The notes beneath the pieces were generated by a model. That model worked only from the letters and a program-made list of their open reading frames with translations. It was not told the origin of the DNA and searched no databases. Shown here in pieces: positions 1 to 6,553 of a stretch of 20,317 nucleotides of DNA. The position numbers and the translations under genes were made by a program. The first letter of the stretch is position 1. The number at the start of each line of letters is the position of its first letter. This DNA comes from a virus: IMG/VR virus record IMGVR_UViG_3300009151_000515, positions 1 to 20,317 of that record. One strand, 5' to 3'.

Positions 1-814
1 AATTTTTCTGAACAATTCGATTTATTAGATGATTAATTTCGCTTGTGGAAACATTTTCCTCACTTATGGACAATGCACTTTTAATCCAACTAAAAAATAC
101 CTCACTATTACTAATAGTATCGTCCTTGTTGGTAACGAATTTATCCATTTTATTAAAGAATTCACTTAGGAAGTAGTTACAATCTCTTTTAGATTTAAAA
201 AAGTCTTCTATGTTAAATTTACTTTTATAATATTGTTTGAAGAAGATATAGACTTCTTCATCTTCTAAAGTTTCTTTTACTATATTTCTAATTTCCAGTT
301 TTGACATTTCAGGTGTAATTTGCTCTTTAAGTTCATAATAAATATCATTAAAATAAGCTTCAAATTCATCGGGATTGCAATAGTATAGTGTTTCGATTAA
401 AACCTCAGCATTTTCTTTTGTTGTGAAAAGATGTCGGTATTTATCGGCAACATATCTACCAATATGATTTATATAGAAATAGTTATCGGTTTTCATTTTC
501 CTACGAATATTTCTATCCATGTGCTTCAATTCGTGAATTAAGGTACTTTTTGATATTTCATCCATTTTTATTGAGAATTCAAAGTTATCAGGATCTTCAA
601 CTCTAAAACTTCCACTTAACTCACGTCCATTTTGCTCCTCCGGTTTTAATAGGTAGCAATCAATTTTTATTTGATTTCCTAAATATTCTGTTTCTAGTCG
701 GTAGTATTTTTTACCCGATAGTTCTTTCAATATTTTATCCGCTATATCTTCAAGTGAAGTTAGTATACCAAGTCTTTCCGTAATAAATGTATTAAAATCA
801 CTAATTCGTTTCAT
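1..814 (-). CDS. Zinc-metallopeptidase-like protein with HELKH motif (C-terminus outside window)
   Basis: I translated this by hand: an open frame starts at ATG 812-814 and runs off the left edge, giving 271 residues without a stop. The key motif is HELKH at residues 94-98, the HExxH signature of zincin metallopeptidases, in which the two His bind zinc and Glu is the catalytic base. A later NPDEFEAY stretch (residues 147-154) has acidic residues that could supply the third zinc ligand; that is inference. The N-terminus, MKRISDFNTFITERLG, resembles the T4 capsid-targeting peptide, including an I-x-E site of the kind cut by the T4 prohead protease. The start overlaps the end of the upstream gene by 14 bases, so it is the distal gene of the left operon. 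No signal peptide is seen. The substrate is unknown; it could be a virion-packaged protease or a protein that has only kept the fold. Confidence 0.75.
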   Translation of the reverse strand, partial: MKRISDFNTFITERLGILTSLEDIADKILKELSGKKYYRLETEYLGNQIKIDCYLLKPEEQNGRELSGSFRVEDPDNFEFSIKMDEISKSTLIHELKHMDRNIRRKMKTDNYFYINHIGRYVADKYRHLFTTKENAEVLIETLYYCNPDEFEAYFNDIYYELKEQITPEMSKLEIRNIVKETLEDEEVYIFFKQYYKSKFNIEDFFKSKRDCNYFLSEFFNKMDKFVTNKDDTISNSEVFFSWIKSALSISEENVSTSEINHLINRIVQKN

Positions 815-1346
815 TATCTATATCAAATGTTATTCTTAAATCACCACCTTCAAAACCGACCGAACAGGATTCGAAGTTTGAAAAGTGACTTAGTCTCGGT
901 ATTATTTTATCTTTTAGTATTTGAAAAACTAATTTAGCTTTTTTATTTCTTTCAATTATATCATCTAAATCATTTTTAACTTCCTCTAAATCTTCTCTAT
1001 TTCCATCAAGATATCCAAATATTTCTTCAAATTTTGCATCATCAATTGTCTCAGGCTCATCAATTGGTGATAATATCTGATTTGTATAATCTAAAAAGTC
1101 GAGATTCATATGAGGTATATCATCGTGTATTTCATATCCTTCTTTATATGTCATATAAATCCAAACATCATAGAATCCTTCATATCCATCCCAATTCTCA
1201 CCCTCCTCATCTTTTGAATAGTCATGAAAATCATATTCAAAATCAAACTGATCTACTATATCTTGCATAATGCTTTTAAAATCTTCAAAACTTAGTTCTG
1301 GGCCTTCTTTTGATTCATTAAATCTTTTAAGATATTTATATTTCAT
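801..1346 (-). CDS. Acidic protein of unknown function with phage N-terminal peptide
   Basis: A 181-residue protein that I do not recognise. It is strongly acidic, with many Asp/Glu and aromatic residues between residues 20 and 80, and has a charged helical stretch at about 105-150. It has no membrane segment and no obvious catalytic motif. The N-terminus MKYKYLKRFNESKEG belongs to the recurring basic/aromatic/x-Glu peptide found on most unknown proteins of this block, which suggests packaging in the head (inference). It overlaps the upstream cupin-like gene by 4 bases (ATGA) and the downstream metallopeptidase by 14, so translation is probably coupled. The reading frame is clearly favoured over the antisense frame at 1034-1270 by its position in the operon and its composition. 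Confidence 0.8.
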   Translation of the reverse strand: MKYKYLKRFNESKEGPELSFEDFKSIMQDIVDQFDFEYDFHDYSKDEEGENWDGYEGFYDVWIYMTYKEGYEIHDDIPHMNLDFLDYTNQILSPIDEPETIDDAKFEEIFGYLDGNREDLEEVKNDLDDIIERNKKAKLVFQILKDKIIPRLSHFSNFESCSVGFEGGDLRITFDIDNETN

Positions 1347-1606
1347 AACTTTTGTAGTTTTATTTTAAGATCTCCATCACCTTTAATTAGTCTGTGATAA
1401 ACTCCTTTAGGTATATATATTTTACCAGAAATAAGAATAGGTAATTCATTATCTATTTGAATTAACCAATCTGTATCACCAATAGATTCAACAATACGAT
1501 TTTCATGATCTCTATGCCACATAAATTCACCAGAATCAGTATCTTGTTTGAACTCTCTGATAAAAGTATTATCACTTAATTTAGTTTCTTGAAATGGAAG
1601 TGTCAT
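1343..1606 (-). CDS. Small cupin-like protein
   Basis: An 87-residue protein with the layout of a one-domain cupin. Residues 30-37 (WHRDHENR) match the first metal-binding strand pattern, a central strand carries DWLIQIDNELP, and IPKGVYHRL at 65-73 matches the second cupin motif with its conserved His. His31, His34 and His71 are candidate metal ligands. Similar small cupin proteins are known from marine T4-like phages; their role is unclear. Unlike its neighbours it lacks the N-terminal phage peptide, so it may stay in the infected cell. It starts 6 bases after the stop of the upstream gene and overlaps the next gene by 4 bases. The family call is good; I cannot give an enzymatic function. 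Confidence 0.7.
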   Translation of the reverse strand: MTLPFQETKLSDNTFIREFKQDTDSGEFMWHRDHENRIVESIGDTDWLIQIDNELPILISGKIYIPKGVYHRLIKGDGDLKIKLQKL

Positions 1607-1612
1607 ACATTT

Positions 1613-2167
1613 TTATTTTTTTATAAAATAATCTAATTCTTTTTTATCAATATTATCAATTGGTGTTATTTTACTAACTGGACTACCTAAATGATAGTTT
1701 TTAAGAGAGAATTTATTATCTCCTAAGTTATATTCTACTATATTGTATCCAATTTTTGGTTTATCTATACAATCAAAAACCAATGGTGAATCTTTTCCAA
1801 ATTTTGGATAAGCATCTAACATATTACCGATTATCCATTTACCATCTTTTATTATGTATATTTTAACCTTATTATTCTCAACATGGATTCCTATATTTGA
1901 TATTCTCATGCCTTTGTTTGTTAGATGTAAAACAGAATTGGCTTCGTTTTCAAATTTAGGGTCTATGAAGAAAGAGTTTTGATGCCACTCTTTTAAACCT
2001 TTATCTTCACCACCTGTATTAGTATGATCCGACTTCCACCTTTTTGTTTCCCCCTTATCAGTCATTAGATATTTAGAACCTTGTCCCGTTTCTAAATATA
2101 TGACAACTTTATTACCAGTAGTTGATGTAATAGACTCAAATATCCTATATGTTTTTAAGTGTTTCAT
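1613..2167 (-). CDS. Conserved-looking phage protein of unknown function
   Basis: A 184-residue protein. The N-terminus MKHLKTYRIFESITS is one of the clearest examples of the block's recurring peptide; I-F-E would be a prohead-protease-type site. The middle contains KSDHTNTGGEDKGLKEW (about residues 45-61) followed by FFIDPKFENEA, a pattern that reads like a structured domain shared among T4-like phage proteins, but I cannot name a family with certainty. The C-terminal half is rich in short beta-strand-like segments. It has no membrane segment and no catalytic motif. It lies 2 bases downstream of the 361-residue gene and 6 bases upstream of the cupin gene, inside one operon. Confidence 0.75.
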   Translation of the reverse strand: MKHLKTYRIFESITSTTGNKVVIYLETGQGSKYLMTDKGETKRWKSDHTNTGGEDKGLKEWHQNSFFIDPKFENEANSVLHLTNKGMRISNIGIHVENNKVKIYIIKDGKWIIGNMLDAYPKFGKDSPLVFDCIDKPKIGYNIVEYNLGDNKFSLKNYHLGSPVSKITPIDNIDKKELDYFIKK

Positions 2168-2169
2168 AA

Positions 2170-3258
2170 TTAACCGGTTATTTTTTTTATTGCGGGTTCA
2201 ATTGCTAAATAAGTTCCAATTGCAATTACTAACGAATCAAGAATGGATAAAATGTCACCTACATAAGGTATTTTCTTTATTGCGTTTTTAACATTTGAGA
2301 CAATTTCTTCACCGTTGATTCCCATAGTGTCCCAAACTTGATCCAATGTTTTATCTTGAATTTGATTAGCCAATTCTTCGAATCCACTCGCTTTATTTAA
2401 AAATTCTTTGAACTTTTCAATTTTACCTACCACTTTATAATAAACATAGATTTCTAAAATCTGAAAGAGGAAAAGAAATCCTTTTTGAAATTTACTCCCA
2501 CCACCTTCTTTTCCGGTTGTTAACCAAACAAAAAACTTGTCAATTATATTAGATAAAGAAGAAATTCCTTTCTTCATCATTTCTTCTATTTTAGGAATCC
2601 ACGAAAACGGTGGAAATGTCATAATCTTCTCACCCAATCTTTGTAGGAATGATTTTTTCTCTTCTTGTTCTTCGGCCTCGAATAGAAAGTGATTATCAAT
2701 GATGTATAGTCCCTCATTTGTTCCTAAGTTTAAAACTTTAGAAAAACATTCGGATAATCTTGTAACTAAGTCAGTTATAATTTGACCAGAAACAATATAC
2801 TTTAACAAATCTGAAATAATTTTTACATATATTTTTAATTTTACTTGTTTCTTTTTATTGACAAAATCTAATAAAATTGTTGAGAACTCTCCGTCTTTCA
2901 TAGCATAGTTTTTTACTTTATCTGATAGATTAGTGAATTGTTCTTTAACATATTCACCGATTTTACTGGCTAATTGTTTTGCAAAATCTAAAACATCTTT
3001 TGCTTTTTTAACTAAATCGACCAGTAATTCACCAGCTTTACTTTTGACTGCCAATACACCTCTTTTACCTTTATCAACAAAATCAGAAAACCAAGACTCG
3101 GTTATTAGACCAAAATCAGATTCAATTACAATTTTTTCATTAATTGATAAATGATGATTATATAAAGAAGTAAAGATTAAATTAAAATTTTCTCTGTCTT
3201 TAGATTCAACGATTGAAAAATCAAAGTGAAATTGGTTGTATGTTTTTATTCTGTTCAT
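2170..3258 (-). CDS. Helical, partly hydrophobic protein of unknown function
   Basis: I place the start at ATG 3256-3258 (361 residues). This puts MNRIKTYNQF, the block's recurring N-terminal peptide, at the very start. An in-frame ATG at 3277-3279 would add only MKNKKKY, encoded by an A-rich leader. The protein is mostly Lys-rich amphipathic helix. Hydrophobic stretches occur near 260-285 (FLFLFQILEIYVYYKVV) and at the C-terminus (about 330-355), where IPYVGDILSILDSL and the following residues could form a membrane-inserting hairpin. This makeup might suit a membrane-active virion or internal protein, but that is speculation. I do not recognise a family. It is followed after 2 bases by the next gene. 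Confidence 0.75.
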   Translation of the reverse strand: MNRIKTYNQFHFDFSIVESKDRENFNLIFTSLYNHHLSINEKIVIESDFGLITESWFSDFVDKGKRGVLAVKSKAGELLVDLVKKAKDVLDFAKQLASKIGEYVKEQFTNLSDKVKNYAMKDGEFSTILLDFVNKKKQVKLKIYVKIISDLLKYIVSGQIITDLVTRLSECFSKVLNLGTNEGLYIIDNHFLFEAEEQEEKKSFLQRLGEKIMTFPPFSWIPKIEEMMKKGISSLSNIIDKFFVWLTTGKEGGGSKFQKGFLFLFQILEIYVYYKVVGKIEKFKEFLNKASGFEELANQIQDKTLDQVWDTMGINGEEIVSNVKNAIKKIPYVGDILSILDSLVIAIGTYLAIEPAIKKITG

Positions 3259-3268
3259 ATATTTTTTT

Positions 3269-3358
3269 TTATTTTTCATTTCTTATTCCCACATAGTTAT
3301 AATTTCCTTTTCTAACTTCTTCAGCTTCTTTTTCTTTAGCTAAAATATAATCTTTAAT
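3269..3358 (-). pseudogene. Possible remnant of a small gene (29-codon open frame without start)
   Basis: The 117-base gap between two operon genes holds a minus-strand open frame of 29 codons with protein-like composition (it begins IKDYILAKEKEAEEV and ends YNYVGIRNEK) but no start codon; a TGA lies directly before it. In another frame just upstream, the codons FNIKKLN run into TAA, so a single frameshift would join them. A purine-rich stretch, AGGGAGGAG, lies at about 3380-3393. This looks like a decayed small gene, but the stretch is too short to be sure. Confidence 0.25.
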
Positions 3359-3396
3359 TCAACTTCTTTATATTAAATGTCTTCTCCTCCCTTAGA

Positions 3397-4092
3397 TTAC
3401 CAAAATCCCGGATAGGATTTATTGTTCCACAAGTGACCGTATCGATTTATGCGACATGACCAGTACCCCGCGGTGGTCTTATCTTTCTTTAAATGGCACT
3501 GGTGGCGAGCAGCAAATGACTTTCTTGCCTTAGGATTACTAACTTTAGCTGTTAATCCACCATGAACATCACCAAATGCAATCTTTTTAACCCTACCAGT
3601 TTTTGGATTCTTTACATAAACTTGGTATTTTTTAGTTCCACCACGCATTGGATAATTTAACTTAACCTCTTTACCTTTATATTCAGCCTCATTTAGTTCT
3701 TCAATGTTTTCCATTGGTAAATCAAGTGGAACCATTTCACCTTCAAACATTACAAACTTACCAATGTCTGTTGTTTCGAATAGTTCTCTATCATTCTCTT
3801 TTAATAGCTCTATAAATTTTCTGGACTCACTCAAAAGTTCATAAAAAGATTCTGATCCTGGTCTAAAAACATTATCTAAAACAGACATTTTATTTTCCAA
3901 ATGGAATTTAAGATTTTCAGATGGGTTAAACCCGAAATCTGAGAATTTCTTAACTGATTTCAAATCGACATCTTTTTCTTCTAAATCAACAATAGGTAAA
4001 TAACCTTTTTCTGGAATGAAATCTTTGATTTCGGTTCCTCCGGTATTTTGTGATTTTTCTTCTTTGTTTTCAAATAATCTAATCTTTTTCAT
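3397..4092 (-). CDS. Phage protein with conserved ARHxC/YWSC C-terminal domain
   Basis: A 231-residue protein in two parts. The N-terminal part begins MKKIRLFENKEE, the recurring packaged-protein-like peptide with an L-F-E site, followed by about 120 acidic residues. The C-terminal domain, from EYKGKEVKLNYPMRGG (137-152), continues with a beta-rich YQVYVKNPKTGRVKK stretch, then SFAARHQC (192-199) and YWSC (210-213). Cys199, Cys213 and His197 could bind a metal. This small domain recurs in T4-like marine phage proteins of unknown function, as I recall it. The sequence L-N-E/A at 133-136, just before the domain, fits the (L/I)xE prohead-protease rule of T4, so the domain might be released during head maturation (inference). 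It lies 3 bases downstream of the ATPase gene. Confidence 0.75.
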   Translation of the reverse strand: MKKIRLFENKEEKSQNTGGTEIKDFIPEKGYLPIVDLEEKDVDLKSVKKFSDFGFNPSENLKFHLENKMSVLDNVFRPGSESFYELLSESRKFIELLKENDRELFETTDIGKFVMFEGEMVPLDLPMENIEELNEAEYKGKEVKLNYPMRGGTKKYQVYVKNPKTGRVKKIAFGDVHGGLTAKVSNPKARKSFAARHQCHLKKDKTTAGYWSCRINRYGHLWNNKSYPGFW

Positions 4093-4095
4093 ATT

Positions 4096-6471
4096 TTATA
4101 TTTTTCTTTTTGCTTTAACCAAATACTTCTTTATGAGTAGTTTCCAAACTTTCTCACTTCTTTCGCCAATTGTTATATCTTCATCATTTCCAGCTCTCAA
4201 ATTAATTGAGTGTATTAGTGTTCTGATATTTAAATCAAATTTAACTGGGTAAGTTTCGGTTACATAGATTAGATAGTCTAAAGCTTCTTGTTTAAGTTCA
4301 TCATCTAATTCAGGACTTATTTTGTGCATAAGAGTTTTCATCCTTTCAATTAGTTCGGATTTGTTAAGATGAACATCTACATGAAGGGATCTTGAAAGAA
4401 GTGCGTCATCAAATTTATCTTCTGGTAAATTAGAGATAAAAATAACTTGACCATTGAATCCAAATTTATTGGGAAGTTTACTTGGATCTTCTTGATATGT
4501 TGCTTCAATTTCTTCATCTGACATTCCCATAGAGTCAAAAGTATTTCCTTTTGTCATTTTAGAAATTTCTCTTACTTCATAAGTATCTAAAGCTCCTTTT
4601 AGGAGATTTATTGAATCCGATTCTTTAAAAACTGCATCGCAGTCATCAAAAACAATTAGTTTATGTCTGTTTTTAAAAAGGACCTCATATAATCCTGCAG
4701 TTGTTATAGTTCCTGTTGTTGTAAAATAATCAACATCGGTTACCATTCCTAATGATTTAAGAGTATCTTTTACCGTTTGAGTATTGTGCGTGACAGTAAA
4801 GTCTTGTAATAGGTATAAGTTGTTGGAATCTATTGTAAATCCATAATAGTCGCCTTGTCCTATGGATTCTATTTTGATTCCAGATACTAATGGATCTTTT
4901 ATCTGTTTTCTTTGAGATATTTTTTTTCTATTTAGTAGAACTGGAACTTCTGATAAGTTTCCGCTTATATTTATATTAAAATAAGTGCCAACCTTCTTAT
5001 TTTTCCCAATATTTTTTACTATTTTTTTAGATATATGTGCATGAAACCCTAAGCTTCTGCACAGGAATTTAATCTGGTCAGCAAGTTGAGGAAATTTTGT
5101 TGTTACTGAATATGTTTTATTAAATTGATATCCATCTGTGTCTATAATTCCAGCAAGTAGGCTTAGCCTTTTATATCTTGAGTTGAATAAAAATTCATTT
5201 GGTATAAATTTTAATCCGTTTAATAGTCCATATTTTCTAAATTTGTTTATTAGTGGATTTTTATTTACTCCTTTTCCTGAAATATTTCCAACTGTTAATC
5301 GATATCCATCGCTATTAGATTTTTTATTTTCGTGTTTTTTTAGTTGGGTATTTTCGATTATTGATATTTTTTGTAAATATTCAACAATTTCTTTATCCTC
5401 TGTCTCTATTTCTAACACTTTACAACTTCCGTCTCCTATCCAAATACCTAGAAGGTATGGGTCAAACTCAACTTCTTGGTCTTTAAACTCAACTCCCCTT
5501 TTGTATAGCTTTAAAAGCCTTTTTTGATAATTCGATAAATTTAGATATGACCTAACTGAGATATTTTCTATCTCTTTACTAATAGTATGTTTAAGTGATA
5601 ATATATGATCCGAATTACATGTAAATTCCTCAAATCCAGCTCTCCCTCCTATTCTATACATTTCATCAACTCCTCTACCAAGAGACTGGACTATCCTTGG
5701 TGATGAATCATCTCCCATTAAGATATCTCCAATTTCAATATCTTCGACACTTTTAATAGTGCCATTAAACATTATTATTTTTGTTCCTTTTCCATGGCAC
5801 TTACCAACTCCTGCCTGACCACTAATTATAAGTGAATTACTTTTCTTTTTAGCAACTTGTATTGTATATAATTCGATTGATTTGAACACATCTAAGTTTA
5901 AATCATCTGATGTTACATTATCACTCTCAAGTTTAGCTTTCTCATCTTGAGCAACGGCAGCTTTTAATCTTTCAATTTGTCCTTTAATTTGTTCTTTCTT
6001 TTCAGCTGATCGAGCTCTTTTATATTTACCTTCTAAATCACTTAGTCTTGATGCGTTTTCATCATTTTCTTGTAATTGTAAGTTTTTAACACCTGATTTT
6101 ACAAACGATTGTGGGTTATTAAGAAATTTTACAATTTCAGGAAGAACTTTAACAATTGATATCCCTTCTAATGTGAGTGTAAATTGTGGATTAGTGTCGA
6201 ATTCAAAATCGACCCATAAATCGATAGAGTGTATTTCACTTCTCAGGTCACCATCTATCCAATTTATTCTAATTGCCTTTGAGGTTTTCAAGGAAAGAAA
6301 CAATTGTCCAGTTAAGAATAAATTTTCCTTTTGTATGTAGAATAATTCGTTATATGGATAAAGATCTACATTACTATTTCTTGTAATATAGGATATTATT
6401 TGTTCTACGGCGTTTTCTTTGTCTTTTGATAAGAATGCTTCTAGGAATAATTGATATTTTTTAATGATCAT
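4096..6471 (-). CDS. AAA+ ATPase precursor interrupted by an intein
   Basis: A 791-residue precursor. The host protein is residues 1-224 plus 564-791 (452 residues after splicing). Its N-terminus, MIIKKYQLFLEAFLSK, matches the block's capsid-targeting-like peptide. Residues 135-175 are a charged coiled-coil-like linker. The ATPase core has Walker A GQAGVGK|T (split by the intein after Lys224), Walker B KLIVFDDCD (604-612), sensor-1-like IFISN (677-681) and an arginine-finger-like LLSRS (691-695). Related AAA+ proteins with an FDDCD Walker B occur in large phages and plasmids; the substrate is unknown. It is the promoter-proximal gene of the left operon, with a TAATATATA motif 19-27 bases upstream. 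ATP hydrolysis should require splicing, because Walker A is incomplete in the precursor. Confidence 0.85.
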   Translation of the reverse strand: MIIKKYQLFLEAFLSKDKENAVEQIISYITRNSNVDLYPYNELFYIQKENLFLTGQLFLSLKTSKAIRINWIDGDLRSEIHSIDLWVDFEFDTNPQFTLTLEGISIVKVLPEIVKFLNNPQSFVKSGVKNLQLQENDENASRLSDLEGKYKRARSAEKKEQIKGQIERLKAAVAQDEKAKLESDNVTSDDLNLDVFKSIELYTIQVAKKKSNSLIISGQAGVGKCHGKGTKIIMFNGTIKSVEDIEIGDILMGDDSSPRIVQSLGRGVDEMYRIGGRAGFEEFTCNSDHILSLKHTISKEIENISVRSYLNLSNYQKRLLKLYKRGVEFKDQEVEFDPYLLGIWIGDGSCKVLEIETEDKEIVEYLQKISIIENTQLKKHENKKSNSDGYRLTVGNISGKGVNKNPLINKFRKYGLLNGLKFIPNEFLFNSRYKRLSLLAGIIDTDGYQFNKTYSVTTKFPQLADQIKFLCRSLGFHAHISKKIVKNIGKNKKVGTYFNINISGNLSEVPVLLNRKKISQRKQIKDPLVSGIKIESIGQGDYYGFTIDSNNLYLLQDFTVTHNTQTVKDTLKSLGMVTDVDYFTTTGTITTAGLYEVLFKNRHKLIVFDDCDAVFKESDSINLLKGALDTYEVREISKMTKGNTFDSMGMSDEEIEATYQEDPSKLPNKFGFNGQVIFISNLPEDKFDDALLSRSLHVDVHLNKSELIERMKTLMHKISPELDDELKQEALDYLIYVTETYPVKFDLNIRTLIHSINLRAGNDEDITIGERSEKVWKLLIKKYLVKAKRKI
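4783..5799 (-). mobile_element. Intein with LAGLIDADG homing endonuclease, inserted in Walker A
   Basis: Residues 225-563 of the precursor form a 339-residue intein. It begins with Cys225 in block A (CHGKGTKIIMFNGTIKSVED, then IGDILMG) and ends with the canonical His-Asn (VTHN at 560-563), followed by Thr564 as the +1 nucleophile. Block B is seen as CNSDHILSL at about 285-293. Two LAGLIDADG-type motifs are present: YLLGIWIGDG (339-348) and LLAGIIDTDG (438-447), both with the Asp needed for cleavage. All splicing and endonuclease residues I can check are intact, so it is probably active for both. The site, between Lys and Thr of the P-loop, is a well-known insertion point for inteins in P-loop ATPases. 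Confidence 0.93.
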
Positions 6472-6489
6472 TGTTTTAATGAGTTTTTT

Positions 6490-6498
6490 TATATATTA
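6490..6498 (-). promoter_or_regulatory. Candidate late promoter of the left operon (TAATATATA)
   Basis: On the minus strand the sequence reads TAATATATA, ending 18 bases before the ATPase start codon. The same nonamer recurs before other transcription units here and resembles the T4 late promoter TATAAATA. All minus-strand genes down to position 1 are nearly contiguous and could be read from it. Confidence 0.45.
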
Positions 6499-6524
6499 AA
6501 TTTTCTATCAAGAATTAGATATTT

Positions 6525-6533
6525 TATATATAA
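6525..6533 (+). promoter_or_regulatory. Candidate promoter of the large tail gene (TATATATAA)
   Basis: TATATATAA lies 20 bases upstream of the ATG at 6554. It is a variant of the octamer seen before other units and sits in the divergent region shared with the ATPase operon. Confidence 0.35.
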
Positions 6534-6553
6534 AACAAATTATAAATTGATTG

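Noticed and set aside
2933-3154. 73-codon plus-strand open frame, and similar antisense frames at 1034-1270, 2100-2291, 4016-4252 and 18700-18939
   Set aside because: All lie opposite real minus-strand genes and have low-complexity or Ser/Leu/Phe-rich translations typical of antisense AT-rich DNA.
5138-5527. 129-codon plus-strand open frame
   Set aside because: It is antisense to the intein, in the middle of well-conserved endonuclease motifs, and has no leader or protein-like features.
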